Source: Fibrobacterota bacterium
GTDB taxonomy: Bacteria > Fibrobacterota > Fibrobacteria > UBA5070
Reading direction: 5' to 3'
Assembly: GCA_029557215.1 (NCBI GenBank)
Contig: JAKPQQ010000263.1
Span: 1-43,546, forward strand
Length of the DNA stretch: 43,546 nt
Shown: positions 1 to 9,197 of the stretch, piece by piece
Numbering within the stretch: position 1 is the first letter of the stretch
Layout: each line of letters opens with the position of its first letter
The notes under the pieces: generated by a model
Told to the model about the DNA's origin: nothing
What the model saw: only the letters and a program-made list of their open reading frames with translations
The model's database searches: none
Made by a program: the position numbers and the translations under genes

Positions 1-6
1 ACAAAA

Positions 7-30
7 CGGCCCGTGGAAGCCCACGGGCCG
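7..30 (-). terminator. Rho-independent terminator of groESL
   Basis: A perfect 10-bp stem (7-16 pairs with 21-30) closes on an AAGC loop. Read on the minus strand, it is followed by TTTTGT. It lies about 30 bases past the groEL stop codon, so it most likely ends the groES-groEL transcript. Confidence 0.85.
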
Positions 31-60
31 GAGTGAAGCGTGTTGGAAAACCGGCACGAA

Positions 61-2152
<2,092 letters not shown>

Positions 2153-2189
2153 GTTGAGAGTCTCCAGTGTTGGATGTGGTTTCTGGCTG

Positions 2190-2216
2190 TTAGCACTCGA
2201 CCGAGGTGAGTGCTAG
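2190..2216 (-). promoter_or_regulatory. CIRCE operator (HrcA-binding site)
   Basis: TTAGCACTC, nine bases, then GAGTGCTAG. This matches the CIRCE consensus (TTAGCACTC-N9-GAGTGCTAA) at 17 of 18 arm positions; only the last base differs. It lies between the groES promoter and the groES start, the usual place for HrcA repression. No hrcA gene is present in the window. Confidence 0.95.
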
Positions 2217-2229
2217 CAAGCGCGGAATG

Positions 2230-2259
2230 AATATACCGGTACACAAGGCGGGAAGTCAA
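2230..2259 (-). promoter_or_regulatory. groESL promoter (sigma70-like)
   Basis: Minus-strand TTGACT (2254-2259) and TATATT (2230-2235) are separated by 18 bases. The predicted transcript starts near 2223, just ahead of the CIRCE operator. It is the best-formed -35/-10 pair in the window. Confidence 0.8.
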
Positions 2260-2340
2260 GGCCCAGTGTTCACTTGTGCCCGTTTTGTGACAAATCCGTG
2301 ATATTTCCCGTAATCCGTTGTCAGACAAGGATTTGGGCGC

Positions 2341-2548
2341 CCCCGGGGTGGTGGGTGGTTCGTCACCGACGTAGGGGCGATTCATGAATCGCCCTTACAA
2401 CGGCAACCCAACCACCCACCACCCCGGTCGCCGTCCTACGGGCTCGGCCATCCGGCCTCGGGCGTGGGCGTTGCGTTTTGGGGGCGAGGCATGCCCGGCA
2501 CCTTTGGCGCCGCCGCCGATTCGTGATGCCCGTGCGGTCGCCCCTACA
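2341..2548. repeat. Nested palindromic repeat region
   Basis: This holds most of the 490-base gene-free stretch between groES and the first ATPase gene. An 18-bp perfect inverted pair (2343-2360 with 2410-2427) encloses a near-perfect 14-bp hairpin (2371-2398). The left end of that hairpin, GTAGGGGCGA (2371-2380), recurs inverted as TCGCCCCTAC at 2539-2548. Such nested arms resemble a dispersed non-coding palindromic element (MITE or REP type). No transposase is visible. Base use is very GC-rich and no convincing reading frame exists here. Confidence 0.6.
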
Positions 2549-2600
2549 CCGTAGCCCACGTCCCGCCTTCGGTGGCCCTCCGGGCGGCTGGCGCGATTTT

Positions 2601-2635
2601 TATGCAATTCTGAACTTCATCTTTGGATTTGCATA
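2601..2635 (+). promoter_or_regulatory. Palindrome before the first DUF4143 ATPase
   Basis: TATGCAATTCT (2601-2611) and GGATTTGCATA (2625-2635) are inverted repeats matching at 9 of 11 positions around the spacer GAACTTCATCTTT, ending 10 nt before the ATG. A related palindrome with the same TCATCTTT centre precedes the second DUF4143 gene at 5288-5332. The position suggests an operator or RNA hairpin that controls expression, perhaps autoregulatory. Confidence 0.5.
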
Positions 2636-2645
2636 CATTTGCCTC

Positions 2646-3836
2646 ATGTTCCAGCGCATCCAGGTTCGGGAATTGGTCGAGGCCGCTCGCGAATACCCCG
2701 CGGTCGTTCTGTTCGGACCGCGGCAGTCGGGCAAGACCACGCTGGCCAAGACCACCTTCCCGCACCTGCCGTGGATCTCGCTGGAGGATCCCGACGTCCG
2801 GCAAGCCGTCCGGGGCGATCCTCGTGCCTTTCTAGGTCAGATTCCGTCCGGGGCGATTCTCGACGAAATCCAGAACGCCCCGGAACTTCTGTCCTATCTG
2901 CAGACGATTCTCGACAGCTCTTCGGAGCGAGGCCGGTTCATCCTGACGGGTAGCCATCAGCCCAAACTTCGCGAATCGGTTTCGCAATCGCTGGCGGGTC
3001 GCATCGCCACCCTGGAGCTGCTTCCACTATCCATCCAAGAATTGTCTCCAGCCTCGGTGGACGACAAGACCGTATGGAAACTATGCCAGCAAGGCTTCTA
3101 TCCGCGATTGCATGCCGAGCATCTGAGCGCCGAGCGGTTCCACAAGTCCTACCACGCCACCTATGTGGAGCGCGACGTGCGCGTTCTGATCCAGCTCAAG
3201 GATTCCCGTCGCTTCGACACGTTCTTGCGGTTGTTGGCGGGGCGTGTGGGGCAGATCGTGGAATACCAGTCGCTGGCAAACGACGTCGGGGTTTCGGCCG
3301 TCACCATCAAGGATTGGATCGGCGTTCTCAAGGCGTCCTATCTGGTGATCGAACTTCCACCGTGGCATTCCAATACGCGCAAGCGTCTGGTGAAGTCGTC
3401 CAAGATCTTCTTCACAGACACGGGCCTGGCCTGCCATCTGCTGGGCATCCGCGATCCCGAACACCTCTGGCGCGACCCGTTGCGCGGCAACCTCTTCGAG
3501 AACCTGGTCGTCGCCGATCTCGTCAAATATTGCCTGAACCGCGGCCGGACTCCCGACCTGCATTTCTACCGCGACTCCAACGGCGTGGAAGTCGATCTGC
3601 TGCACACCGATGGCCGCGTCGTGCACCCCATCGAGATCAAATCGGCCTCCACGTTCCATCCCGACTTCACCAAAGGGTTGCGCTCGTTCCGCAAGGCTTT
3701 CGCCTCGCCTTCGGGACAGCTTCTGGCACCCGGTGTCGTGCTGGCCAATCTCGATCGCGACTTCGCATTCAACGATGGAACCGCCACCGACCTGGTCCGG
3801 CGCAACGGGGATTGGGCCGCGATCCTGGCGGATTGA
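2646..3836 (+). CDS. DUF4143-type P-loop ATPase
   Basis: Member of the widespread AAA-like ATPase family with a C-terminal DUF4143 module, whose cellular role is poorly defined. Of 396 residues, positions 24-32 are the Walker A GPRQSGKTT, 71-75 the Walker B ILDEI, and the TGS near 101-103 a sensor-like motif. A winged-helix-like segment follows around 205-235. The C-terminal part has VEVD (314-317) and EIK (330-332), in the spacing of a PD-(D/E)XK nuclease-like core. The ATG at 2646 is chosen because the family starts about 20 residues before Walker A; the open frame further up runs through repeat DNA. The gene converges on the PAS kinase gene and is paralogous to the protein at 5330-6544. 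Confidence 0.85.
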   Translation: MFQRIQVRELVEAAREYPAVVLFGPRQSGKTTLAKTTFPHLPWISLEDPDVRQAVRGDPRAFLGQIPSGAILDEIQNAPELLSYLQTILDSSSERGRFILTGSHQPKLRESVSQSLAGRIATLELLPLSIQELSPASVDDKTVWKLCQQGFYPRLHAEHLSAERFHKSYHATYVERDVRVLIQLKDSRRFDTFLRLLAGRVGQIVEYQSLANDVGVSAVTIKDWIGVLKASYLVIELPPWHSNTRKRLVKSSKIFFTDTGLACHLLGIRDPEHLWRDPLRGNLFENLVVADLVKYCLNRGRTPDLHFYRDSNGVEVDLLHTDGRVVHPIEIKSASTFHPDFTKGLRSFRKAFASPSGQLLAPGVVLANLDRDFAFNDGTATDLVRRNGDWAAILAD

Positions 3837-3881
3837 GCCGGAGCCTCGTGGTCCCCGGCGCGCCTTGAGCGCCTCGCGCGT

Positions 3882-5102
3882 CTACGACGGTTCCGGGCTC
3901 GGCGCTTCCTGGATCGGTACCGGGAGCGCGAAGCGGAACGTGGCTCCCTGGTCCACCGCGGATTCGGCCCAGATCCTGCCGCCGTGGCGCGAAAGGATCC
4001 GGTGGACGGTGGCCAGGCCGATTCCCGTGCCCTCGAACTCCTCGGATCGGTGCAGCCTCTGGAAGACACCGAACAACCTGTCGGCGTAGCGCGGGTCGAA
4101 TCCCGCCCCGTTGTCGCGCACGCTGAAGACGATTTCCGTTCCGACCGGCTCGCATCCGATCTCGATGAGGGCCGCGTCCTTCTTCGCCGTGTACTTGACC
4201 GCGTTCTCCACGAGGTTCGCCCAGACCTGGCGCAGCAGGTTGTGGTCGCCACCCACCGGGCGAAGCTTGCCGATCCTCCACTCGATGTTCCGTCCCCGGC
4301 TCGCCGACTGGACGGGCACCAACGCCTCGCGCAGGACCAGTTCCATGTTCACCTGCTGCATGGACATTTCCTGACGGCTCGTCCGCGAGAACTCCAGGAG
4401 ATCGTCGATCAGGCAGCCCATCCTCTTGGCGTAGGACGCCACGATGTCCACGTAGCGACACCCCTCGTCGGAAAGATCCTCCCGGCAGCTGGACACCAGC
4501 AGTCCGGCGAATCCGTCCAGGTAGCGCAACGGAGCGCGAAGGTCGTGCGACACGGAATGGCAGAACGCGTCGAGTTCCTTGTTGGCCGATTCCAGCTGCG
4601 CGGTGCGCTGGGCGACCAGCTCCTCGAGGTGGTCGCGGTGGCGTTCCAATTCCTTCTCGGCCGCCTTGCGTTCGGTGATGTCGATTCCCAAACCCATGAT
4701 CAGGCGAGGCGCGCCGTCGGCGTCGCGGCGGTAGACGATTTCCGTGCTTTCGATCCACCGCCAATCGCCGGAGCGGTTCTTCATGCGGTAGCGGTTCACG
4801 ATCCGTTCGCGGTCGGCGACCTGGGAGTAGCGCGGGACGATTTCGCCGATGTAATGGCGATGATCGTCGGGGTGCATCAGGGAGGGGAGGACGGAATCCC
4901 CCAATTCCCGGATTTCGGCCGCCGAATATCCCAGGCTGCGCTGGATCCCTTCGTTGGCGAACACGTTCCGGTGCTCGGCCAGGTCGTAGATGTAGAGGAT
5001 CCCGTTCGTCACCTCCAGCAGGGATTCGATGAAGTGGTTCCCTTCGGTCAAGGTGGCCTCGCAGCTTGTCGATTCCGAAGGATCCTCGAAGCGTTCATCC
5101 AT
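3882..5102 (-). CDS. PAS-domain sensor histidine kinase
   Basis: Sensor kinase of a two-component system, predicted soluble because no membrane helix is visible. The 406 residues comprise a PAS/PAC domain (about 25-145), a short coiled linker (145-178), a HisKA domain with phospho-acceptor His186 in SHDLRAP, and an HATPase domain with N box LVENAVKYT (297-305), G1 DNGAGF and G2 GTGIGL. The kinase core resembles the phytochrome-type family. The ATG at 5102 fits the domain boundary; an upstream extension to 5213 is less likely. No response regulator is adjacent, so its partner is unknown. It lies between two DUF4143 ATPase genes, converging with the first and diverging from the second. Confidence 0.9.
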   Translation of the reverse strand: MDERFEDPSESTSCEATLTEGNHFIESLLEVTNGILYIYDLAEHRNVFANEGIQRSLGYSAAEIRELGDSVLPSLMHPDDHRHYIGEIVPRYSQVADRERIVNRYRMKNRSGDWRWIESTEIVYRRDADGAPRLIMGLGIDITERKAAEKELERHRDHLEELVAQRTAQLESANKELDAFCHSVSHDLRAPLRYLDGFAGLLVSSCREDLSDEGCRYVDIVASYAKRMGCLIDDLLEFSRTSRQEMSMQQVNMELVLREALVPVQSASRGRNIEWRIGKLRPVGGDHNLLRQVWANLVENAVKYTAKKDAALIEIGCEPVGTEIVFSVRDNGAGFDPRYADRLFGVFQRLHRSEEFEGTGIGLATVHRILSRHGGRIWAESAVDQGATFRFALPVPIQEAPSPEPS

Positions 5103-5287
5103 GCGATAACCTTTTCTGGCGATGCCGTGGAATCGGAAGGAACCGGAGAACGATCGGATGCGCCCAACAGCGACGCATCGACCGTGGTCCGCGCACGAAC
5201 CCGATTGTACCATCCGTCCACGGCGTCCGAGGATTCGAGCCTTCTCCCCTGCGGGCGATGCGGTACCAGCGGTGGCTCGCGCAAATT

Positions 5288-5332
5288 CATACCATGCATT
5301 TTCAATCTGTCATCTTTAGATTGCAAGGTATG
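5288..5332 (+). promoter_or_regulatory. Palindrome at the start of the second DUF4143 ATPase
   Basis: The segments CATACC (5288-5293) and CAATCT (5303-5308) pair with AGATTG (5318-5323) and GGTATG (5327-5332) around the spacer GTCATCTTT. The right arm includes the ATG, so the element could block translation or bind a repressor. The central TCATCTTT and the flanking TGCA/GATT blocks are shared with the palindrome at 2601-2635. Confidence 0.5.
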
Positions 5333-6544
5333 GAACGTTCGTCTGTCACCCATCTCCAGGAGTTGCTGGAGCTGTTCCCGGTGGTTGCCGTTCTGGGGCC
5401 ACGTCAGTGCGGCAAGACCACGCTGCTGAAGACCGTGGCGCAGGACGGCTGGAAGCATTTCGATCTCGAACGCCAAGCCGATCGCCATCGGATCGCCGCG
5501 GATCCCGACCTGTTCCTGCGCATGGAATCCGGACGGCTTGCCATCGACGAAGCCCAGGAGCTCCCCGAGCTGTTTCCGGCGTTGCGCGTCGCGGTCGATG
5601 CCGATCGCGGGGCCAATGGCCGATTCCTGCTGACCGGATCGGTTTCGCCCAGCTTGATCAAATCGCTTCACGAAAGCTTGGCGGGCCGAATGGCCGTGCT
5701 GGAGCTGGGACCGTTCACCGCCGCCGAAGCCCACCAGGAATCGTCGACACCCTTCGCCCTGGCTCTCCACTCGCTGGACGCCTGCCTGGAACTCCAACCG
5801 CGGGTCACGCTGGAACAGATCCACGATTCCTGGCTGCGAGGAGGGTTTCCAGAACCCTGGCTGAAAAACCAGGCTCGCCACGGCCAGCTGTGGCACGAGA
5901 ACTATCTGCGATCGCTGCTCGACCGTGATCTGCCCCGGCTTGTGCCCGGCCTGAATCACCGACGCTTTCGCTCCTTCCTGCAATTGCTGGCCGGAGTTTC
6001 GGGCGAGATCCTGAATCAATCCGATCTGGCCCGCGCCGTGGGCGTCACGCAACCCACCATCCGCGATTGGCTCGCACTGGCCGACGGCACCTACCTGTGG
6101 CGCCACCTGACCGCCTGGGACCGCCACCCCACCAAGCGTTTGGTGAAACACCCCAAAGGCCATCTGCGCGACAGTGGGATTCTTCACCATCTGCTGCGCA
6201 TCCGCGACCGCGACGAACTGCTCGCGCACCCTCGCATGGGAAGCCTGTGGGAAGGGTTCGTGGTCGAACAGATCCTGCGCCAGCTCGCCCACGCGGGCGA
6301 AGCGGTGCAGGCCTTCCATTACCGGACCGGGGCCGGGGCGGAAATCGACCTGGTGCTGCAAGGCGCATTCGGCATCGTGCCCGTGGAGATCAAGTACGCT
6401 GAAACCGGCGACCCCCGCAAGTGGCGCGCCCTGCGCGACTTCGTGGCCGAACAGGATTGCGCCTTCGGGATCCTCCTGGACAACGGCGCCAAGGTGCGCC
6501 GCTTGGACGAACGCATCGTGGCGATCCCGGCCACGCATCTTTGA
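5330..6544 (+). CDS. DUF4143-type P-loop ATPase, second copy
   Basis: Paralogue of the protein at 2646-3836, with the same architecture but clearly diverged. Of 404 residues, Walker A is GPRQCGKTT (23-31), Walker B-like AIDEA is at 71-75, and LTGS is at 101-104. A helix-turn-helix-like ARAVGVTQPTIRDWL stretch lies near 234-248. The C-terminal nuclease-like core is EID (338-340) and VEIK (352-355). A start at 5294 would add 12 residues; 5330 is preferred because it aligns with the first copy. Substrate and function are unknown for the family; toxin-like, defence and housekeeping roles are all open. Confidence 0.85.
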   Translation: MERSSVTHLQELLELFPVVAVLGPRQCGKTTLLKTVAQDGWKHFDLERQADRHRIAADPDLFLRMESGRLAIDEAQELPELFPALRVAVDADRGANGRFLLTGSVSPSLIKSLHESLAGRMAVLELGPFTAAEAHQESSTPFALALHSLDACLELQPRVTLEQIHDSWLRGGFPEPWLKNQARHGQLWHENYLRSLLDRDLPRLVPGLNHRRFRSFLQLLAGVSGEILNQSDLARAVGVTQPTIRDWLALADGTYLWRHLTAWDRHPTKRLVKHPKGHLRDSGILHHLLRIRDRDELLAHPRMGSLWEGFVVEQILRQLAHAGEAVQAFHYRTGAGAEIDLVLQGAFGIVPVEIKYAETGDPRKWRALRDFVAEQDCAFGILLDNGAKVRRLDERIVAIPATHL

Positions 6545-6615
6545 CGCGTTCGAAACCTGCCGCAGTTCCGCTCAATCCGCGTCGAATCTGAAAGCGTGTT
6601 TGCAAATTTCCGCAC

Positions 6616-7776
6616 ATGCACCCCCTCCGCCGAATCCTCGCTTCGCTTCTCCTTGTATCCACCGCCCAGGCCTACGTCTACCTGGACACGTGGCTTGTGC
6701 CGATTCCTCCGACCCACGAAGACACCTTCGTGGTCGTGGAAACATCCATGACGCACACGCTGCCTATCCAGACCTTCGTCTGGGCCGTCGATGAACGAGA
6801 TGCGCAATCCCGTCCACTGTCGGCGAGTTACACGATCCGTCACGACACAAGCAGTCATCGGATCTCGATCGATTACCAATGGGGCTTCGACTTGGGCTTT
6901 CCTGCGGTTCCATTCGCGAAGCGGTGTCCGAGCCGATTCGTGATCAATAATTCGGGATCCCCGTTCGTGAAATCCGATACGAATTGGTTCGATTGGAACC
7001 CATCATCCCGGACGTTGCTTCTCCGCTCCAACCACGGGATGCTCAAGGAGCCCGATTGCCCCTGGGTCGACAGCATCGTTCTGGATTCCAGCAATCGTGT
7101 CGTCTTCCAGGCGGCCTGTGGAGAGGTCTACGACGCCTATCCAGATACGGCTTCCCACCTGCAGTTCGTGCGCTATTGGTACGAAGGCACTTCTTCGCAT
7201 CCCCGCAGCGCCTCGTCGCGTGTTCCCGATCTGAACTGGCTCGACACGCTCTCTGTCGTTGGTCCGATCCAGCAGCCCTATGGCGCGGAGCTTGTCCACA
7301 CGACACCTACGGAATCGTCAAGTTCGGTCGACAGCATGGAGTGGAATTCCAACGGCCAATTGGTGAGCCTCACCACCCGCGAAGGTGATCGGACATCCGT
7401 CTTCACGAGCGAATACGATGGAAATCGACTCCTCCGCTTTTCGGCCCGGTACTGGGAAGGCGGCTCCCTGGTGGATTCGCTTCTGGACGTCTACAGCTAC
7501 ACGCTCGGCGGGACCGGCATCTCGCGCCGCGCGGGGGCTCGCCCATACGCCCGGATCGTTTCGGCGAATGGGCTCGCGCACCTGCGGCTCGATCTTCCCG
7601 CCCCCGACCGCGTCCGCGTCGAGAGGATCTCGCTGGACGGAAAGCGTCTGGCGACCCTGGCCGACGGGAACCTTCCCGCAGGGCGATCGCTTCTGCCGGT
7701 TTCCATCAAGCCTGGCGATCTCGTGCGAGTCCAATCCGTGAACATCAAGACGGTTCTAGTCGCGCCGCTTCGATAG
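6616..7776 (+). CDS. Secreted protein with sorting-domain-like C-terminus
   Basis: A 386-residue protein that I do not recognise overall. It begins with a clear signal peptide, with likely cleavage after AQA at residue 19. The middle is rich in Ser, Thr, Asp and Trp, as in extracellular beta-sheet proteins. The last ~55 residues (VRVERISLDGKRLATL, then an AGR turn and a strand ending VLVAPLR) match the shape of FlgD-like/type IX sorting tails: a V-x-V-strand, a D-x-x-G-K-x-L turn and a final strand. This predicts export to the cell surface. No terminator is visible after it. Confidence 0.65.
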   Translation: MHPLRRILASLLLVSTAQAYVYLDTWLVPIPPTHEDTFVVVETSMTHTLPIQTFVWAVDERDAQSRPLSASYTIRHDTSSHRISIDYQWGFDLGFPAVPFAKRCPSRFVINNSGSPFVKSDTNWFDWNPSSRTLLLRSNHGMLKEPDCPWVDSIVLDSSNRVVFQAACGEVYDAYPDTASHLQFVRYWYEGTSSHPRSASSRVPDLNWLDTLSVVGPIQQPYGAELVHTTPTESSSSVDSMEWNSNGQLVSLTTREGDRTSVFTSEYDGNRLLRFSARYWEGGSLVDSLLDVYSYTLGGTGISRRAGARPYARIVSANGLAHLRLDLPAPDRVRVERISLDGKRLATLADGNLPAGRSLLPVSIKPGDLVRVQSVNIKTVLVAPLR

Positions 7777-7896
7777 CAGGAGGCTTTCGGGTGTCACTTC
7801 AGCTTCAGATGGAACCCCACCTTGGCGATGCCGATCGATCCCAAATGATGCGATTTCCGTCCATGCCTGGCCTCCACATCTTCCGCGCCACCCTTC

Positions 7897-7902
7897 TATC
7901 AT
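7897..7902 (+). promoter_or_regulatory. -10 box, leaderless type
   Basis: TATCAT ends 7 nt before the ATG at 7910, and there is no Shine-Dalgarno sequence in between. This spacing puts the transcription start at or next to the start codon. Confidence 0.45.
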
Positions 7903-7909
7903 TCCTGGC

Positions 7910-8476
7910 ATGAAGCGCATCCAATCCGCCCTCGTGCTGGCCTCCGCGGTCTTCGCGGGGCCCAATCTCGCCGAACCGGCGCTCTTGGTCAACGACGCCA
8001 AGCCCGCCCAGGTGGATCTGCGCTCCAACGGATTGCTGGTCCATGTCTGCGACGGAGGTTTTGGCGGGGCGGTCAAGATCGATCTGCGCCGCCTTGCCGA
8101 CGACGAGAAGTTCCGCATCGCGATGGACCCGCGCGTGCGGACTCCCGGCGGCGTGGTGATGCAGCAGCTGCCTCCCGGCCAGTACGTCGCGACCCGCCTG
8201 CTCCTGGCCGACCGCGACCCCGTCGCCTTCAAGTCCGACACGTTCGCGATCCGCGCCGGCGCGATCGTTTCGTTCGGCAAGGTCAAGGTGGCGCCGGTGA
8301 CGAACATCCTGGGCCTGATGACCAGCCTCGAGATCAGGACGGATTCCGTCGACATCGCCCCGCGCCTGAAGGCCGTGCGCGATTTCGGGGTCGATTCGCT
8401 GCCCGTGGATCGCAAGCCGATCTCCTGGAAGATCGAACCCGAGGAAATCAAGGCGGGCAAGCGCATTTCGCCCTGA
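7910..8476 (+). CDS. Exported protein of unknown function
   Basis: A 188-residue protein that I do not recognise. The first ~21 residues form a signal peptide (MKR, a hydrophobic stretch, cleavage near LAEP), so it is probably periplasmic. The rest alternates short beta-strand-like segments with basic and acidic residues, without Cys clusters or known catalytic motifs. The central LPPGQYVATRLLLAD part resembles the turn-strand pattern of carboxypeptidase-regulatory-like beta-sandwiches, but this is weak. It is transcribed alone or with the DUF445 gene 53 bases downstream, which has its own promoter box. Confidence 0.7.
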   Translation: MKRIQSALVLASAVFAGPNLAEPALLVNDAKPAQVDLRSNGLLVHVCDGGFGGAVKIDLRRLADDEKFRIAMDPRVRTPGGVVMQQLPPGQYVATRLLLADRDPVAFKSDTFAIRAGAIVSFGKVKVAPVTNILGLMTSLEIRTDSVDIAPRLKAVRDFGVDSLPVDRKPISWKIEPEEIKAGKRISP

Positions 8477-8514
8477 ATCGCGGTCGCCGTTTCGCGCCCA
8501 ATGCCCGGACCGGC

Positions 8515-8520
8515 TATTTT
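8515..8520 (+). promoter_or_regulatory. -10 box, leaderless type
   Basis: TATTTT ends 9 nt before the ATG at 8530, with no ribosome-binding sequence in between. Confidence 0.45.
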
Positions 8521-8529
8521 GCGCACACC

Positions 8530-9132
8530 ATGCTCGCCTACATCCTACCGCCCTTCGTCGGCGCCCTGATCGGTTGGGGAACCAACTGGCTCGCCCTCAA
8601 GATGCTGTTTCGCCCCATCGAGCCGATCAGGATCGGTCCTTGGTCCGTCCAGGGCGTGATCCCCAAGCGCCAGGACGCCCTGGCCCGCAACCTGGGCGAC
8701 ATGGTGGAACGCGAACTCGTGTCGCACCACGATTTCGCCGCGGCGCTCTCCAGGCCGGAAATGCTTGACGCATTCCGTCCGATCGTGGAGGCCGAGGCGC
8801 GCCGGTTCGCCGAAGAACGCCTGCCGGGGTTGCATCCCATGGTGTCCATGTTCCTGACCCAGGGAATGAAGGACAAGGTCGCGCAAATGCTGGCCGCCGA
8901 GCTGGAATCCATGGTGCCCCGGCTCGCCGAAGGCGCGGGGAACGCGCTGGAACAGATCGTGTCGGTGCGCCACATGGTGCGCGAGAAGGTCCAGGCCATG
9001 TCCCCCAAGACCATGGAAGACATGCTCTTTTCCATCCTGGCCAAGGAATTCGGATTCATCGAGTGGAGCGGCGCGGTCCTGGGCGGATTGGTGGGGCTGT
9101 CGCAGAGCGCTCTGGTGTTCTTCCTGAACTGA
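8530..9132 (+). CDS. DUF445 family membrane protein
   Basis: A 200-residue member of DUF445 (YheB-like), a family of inner-membrane-anchored proteins without a firm biochemical role. Residues 1-27 form a membrane segment containing the family signature GWGTNWLALKMLFRP (15-29). The middle (40-170) is amphipathic helix, and residues 180-200 are a second hydrophobic segment that ends the protein. The next gene starts 65 bases downstream with its own TATATT box. Confidence 0.8.
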   Translation: MLAYILPPFVGALIGWGTNWLALKMLFRPIEPIRIGPWSVQGVIPKRQDALARNLGDMVERELVSHHDFAAALSRPEMLDAFRPIVEAEARRFAEERLPGLHPMVSMFLTQGMKDKVAQMLAAELESMVPRLAEGAGNALEQIVSVRHMVREKVQAMSPKTMEDMLFSILAKEFGFIEWSGAVLGGLVGLSQSALVFFLN

Positions 9133-9184
9133 CCCAAGGCGTCGCGCGACGGGGCGCGAGCCGTCGGCTTCCCCCTCGGGCGGC

Positions 9185-9190
9185 TATATT
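9185..9190 (+). promoter_or_regulatory. -10 box, leaderless type
   Basis: TATATT ends exactly 7 nt before the ATG at 9198. No Shine-Dalgarno sequence fits between them. Confidence 0.5.
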
Positions 9191-9197
9191 CACCGAC

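Noticed and set aside
2395..2607. 70-codon minus-strand frame in the repeat region
   Set aside because: Arg/Gly/Pro-rich sequence made entirely of repeat DNA; no ribosome site or domain.
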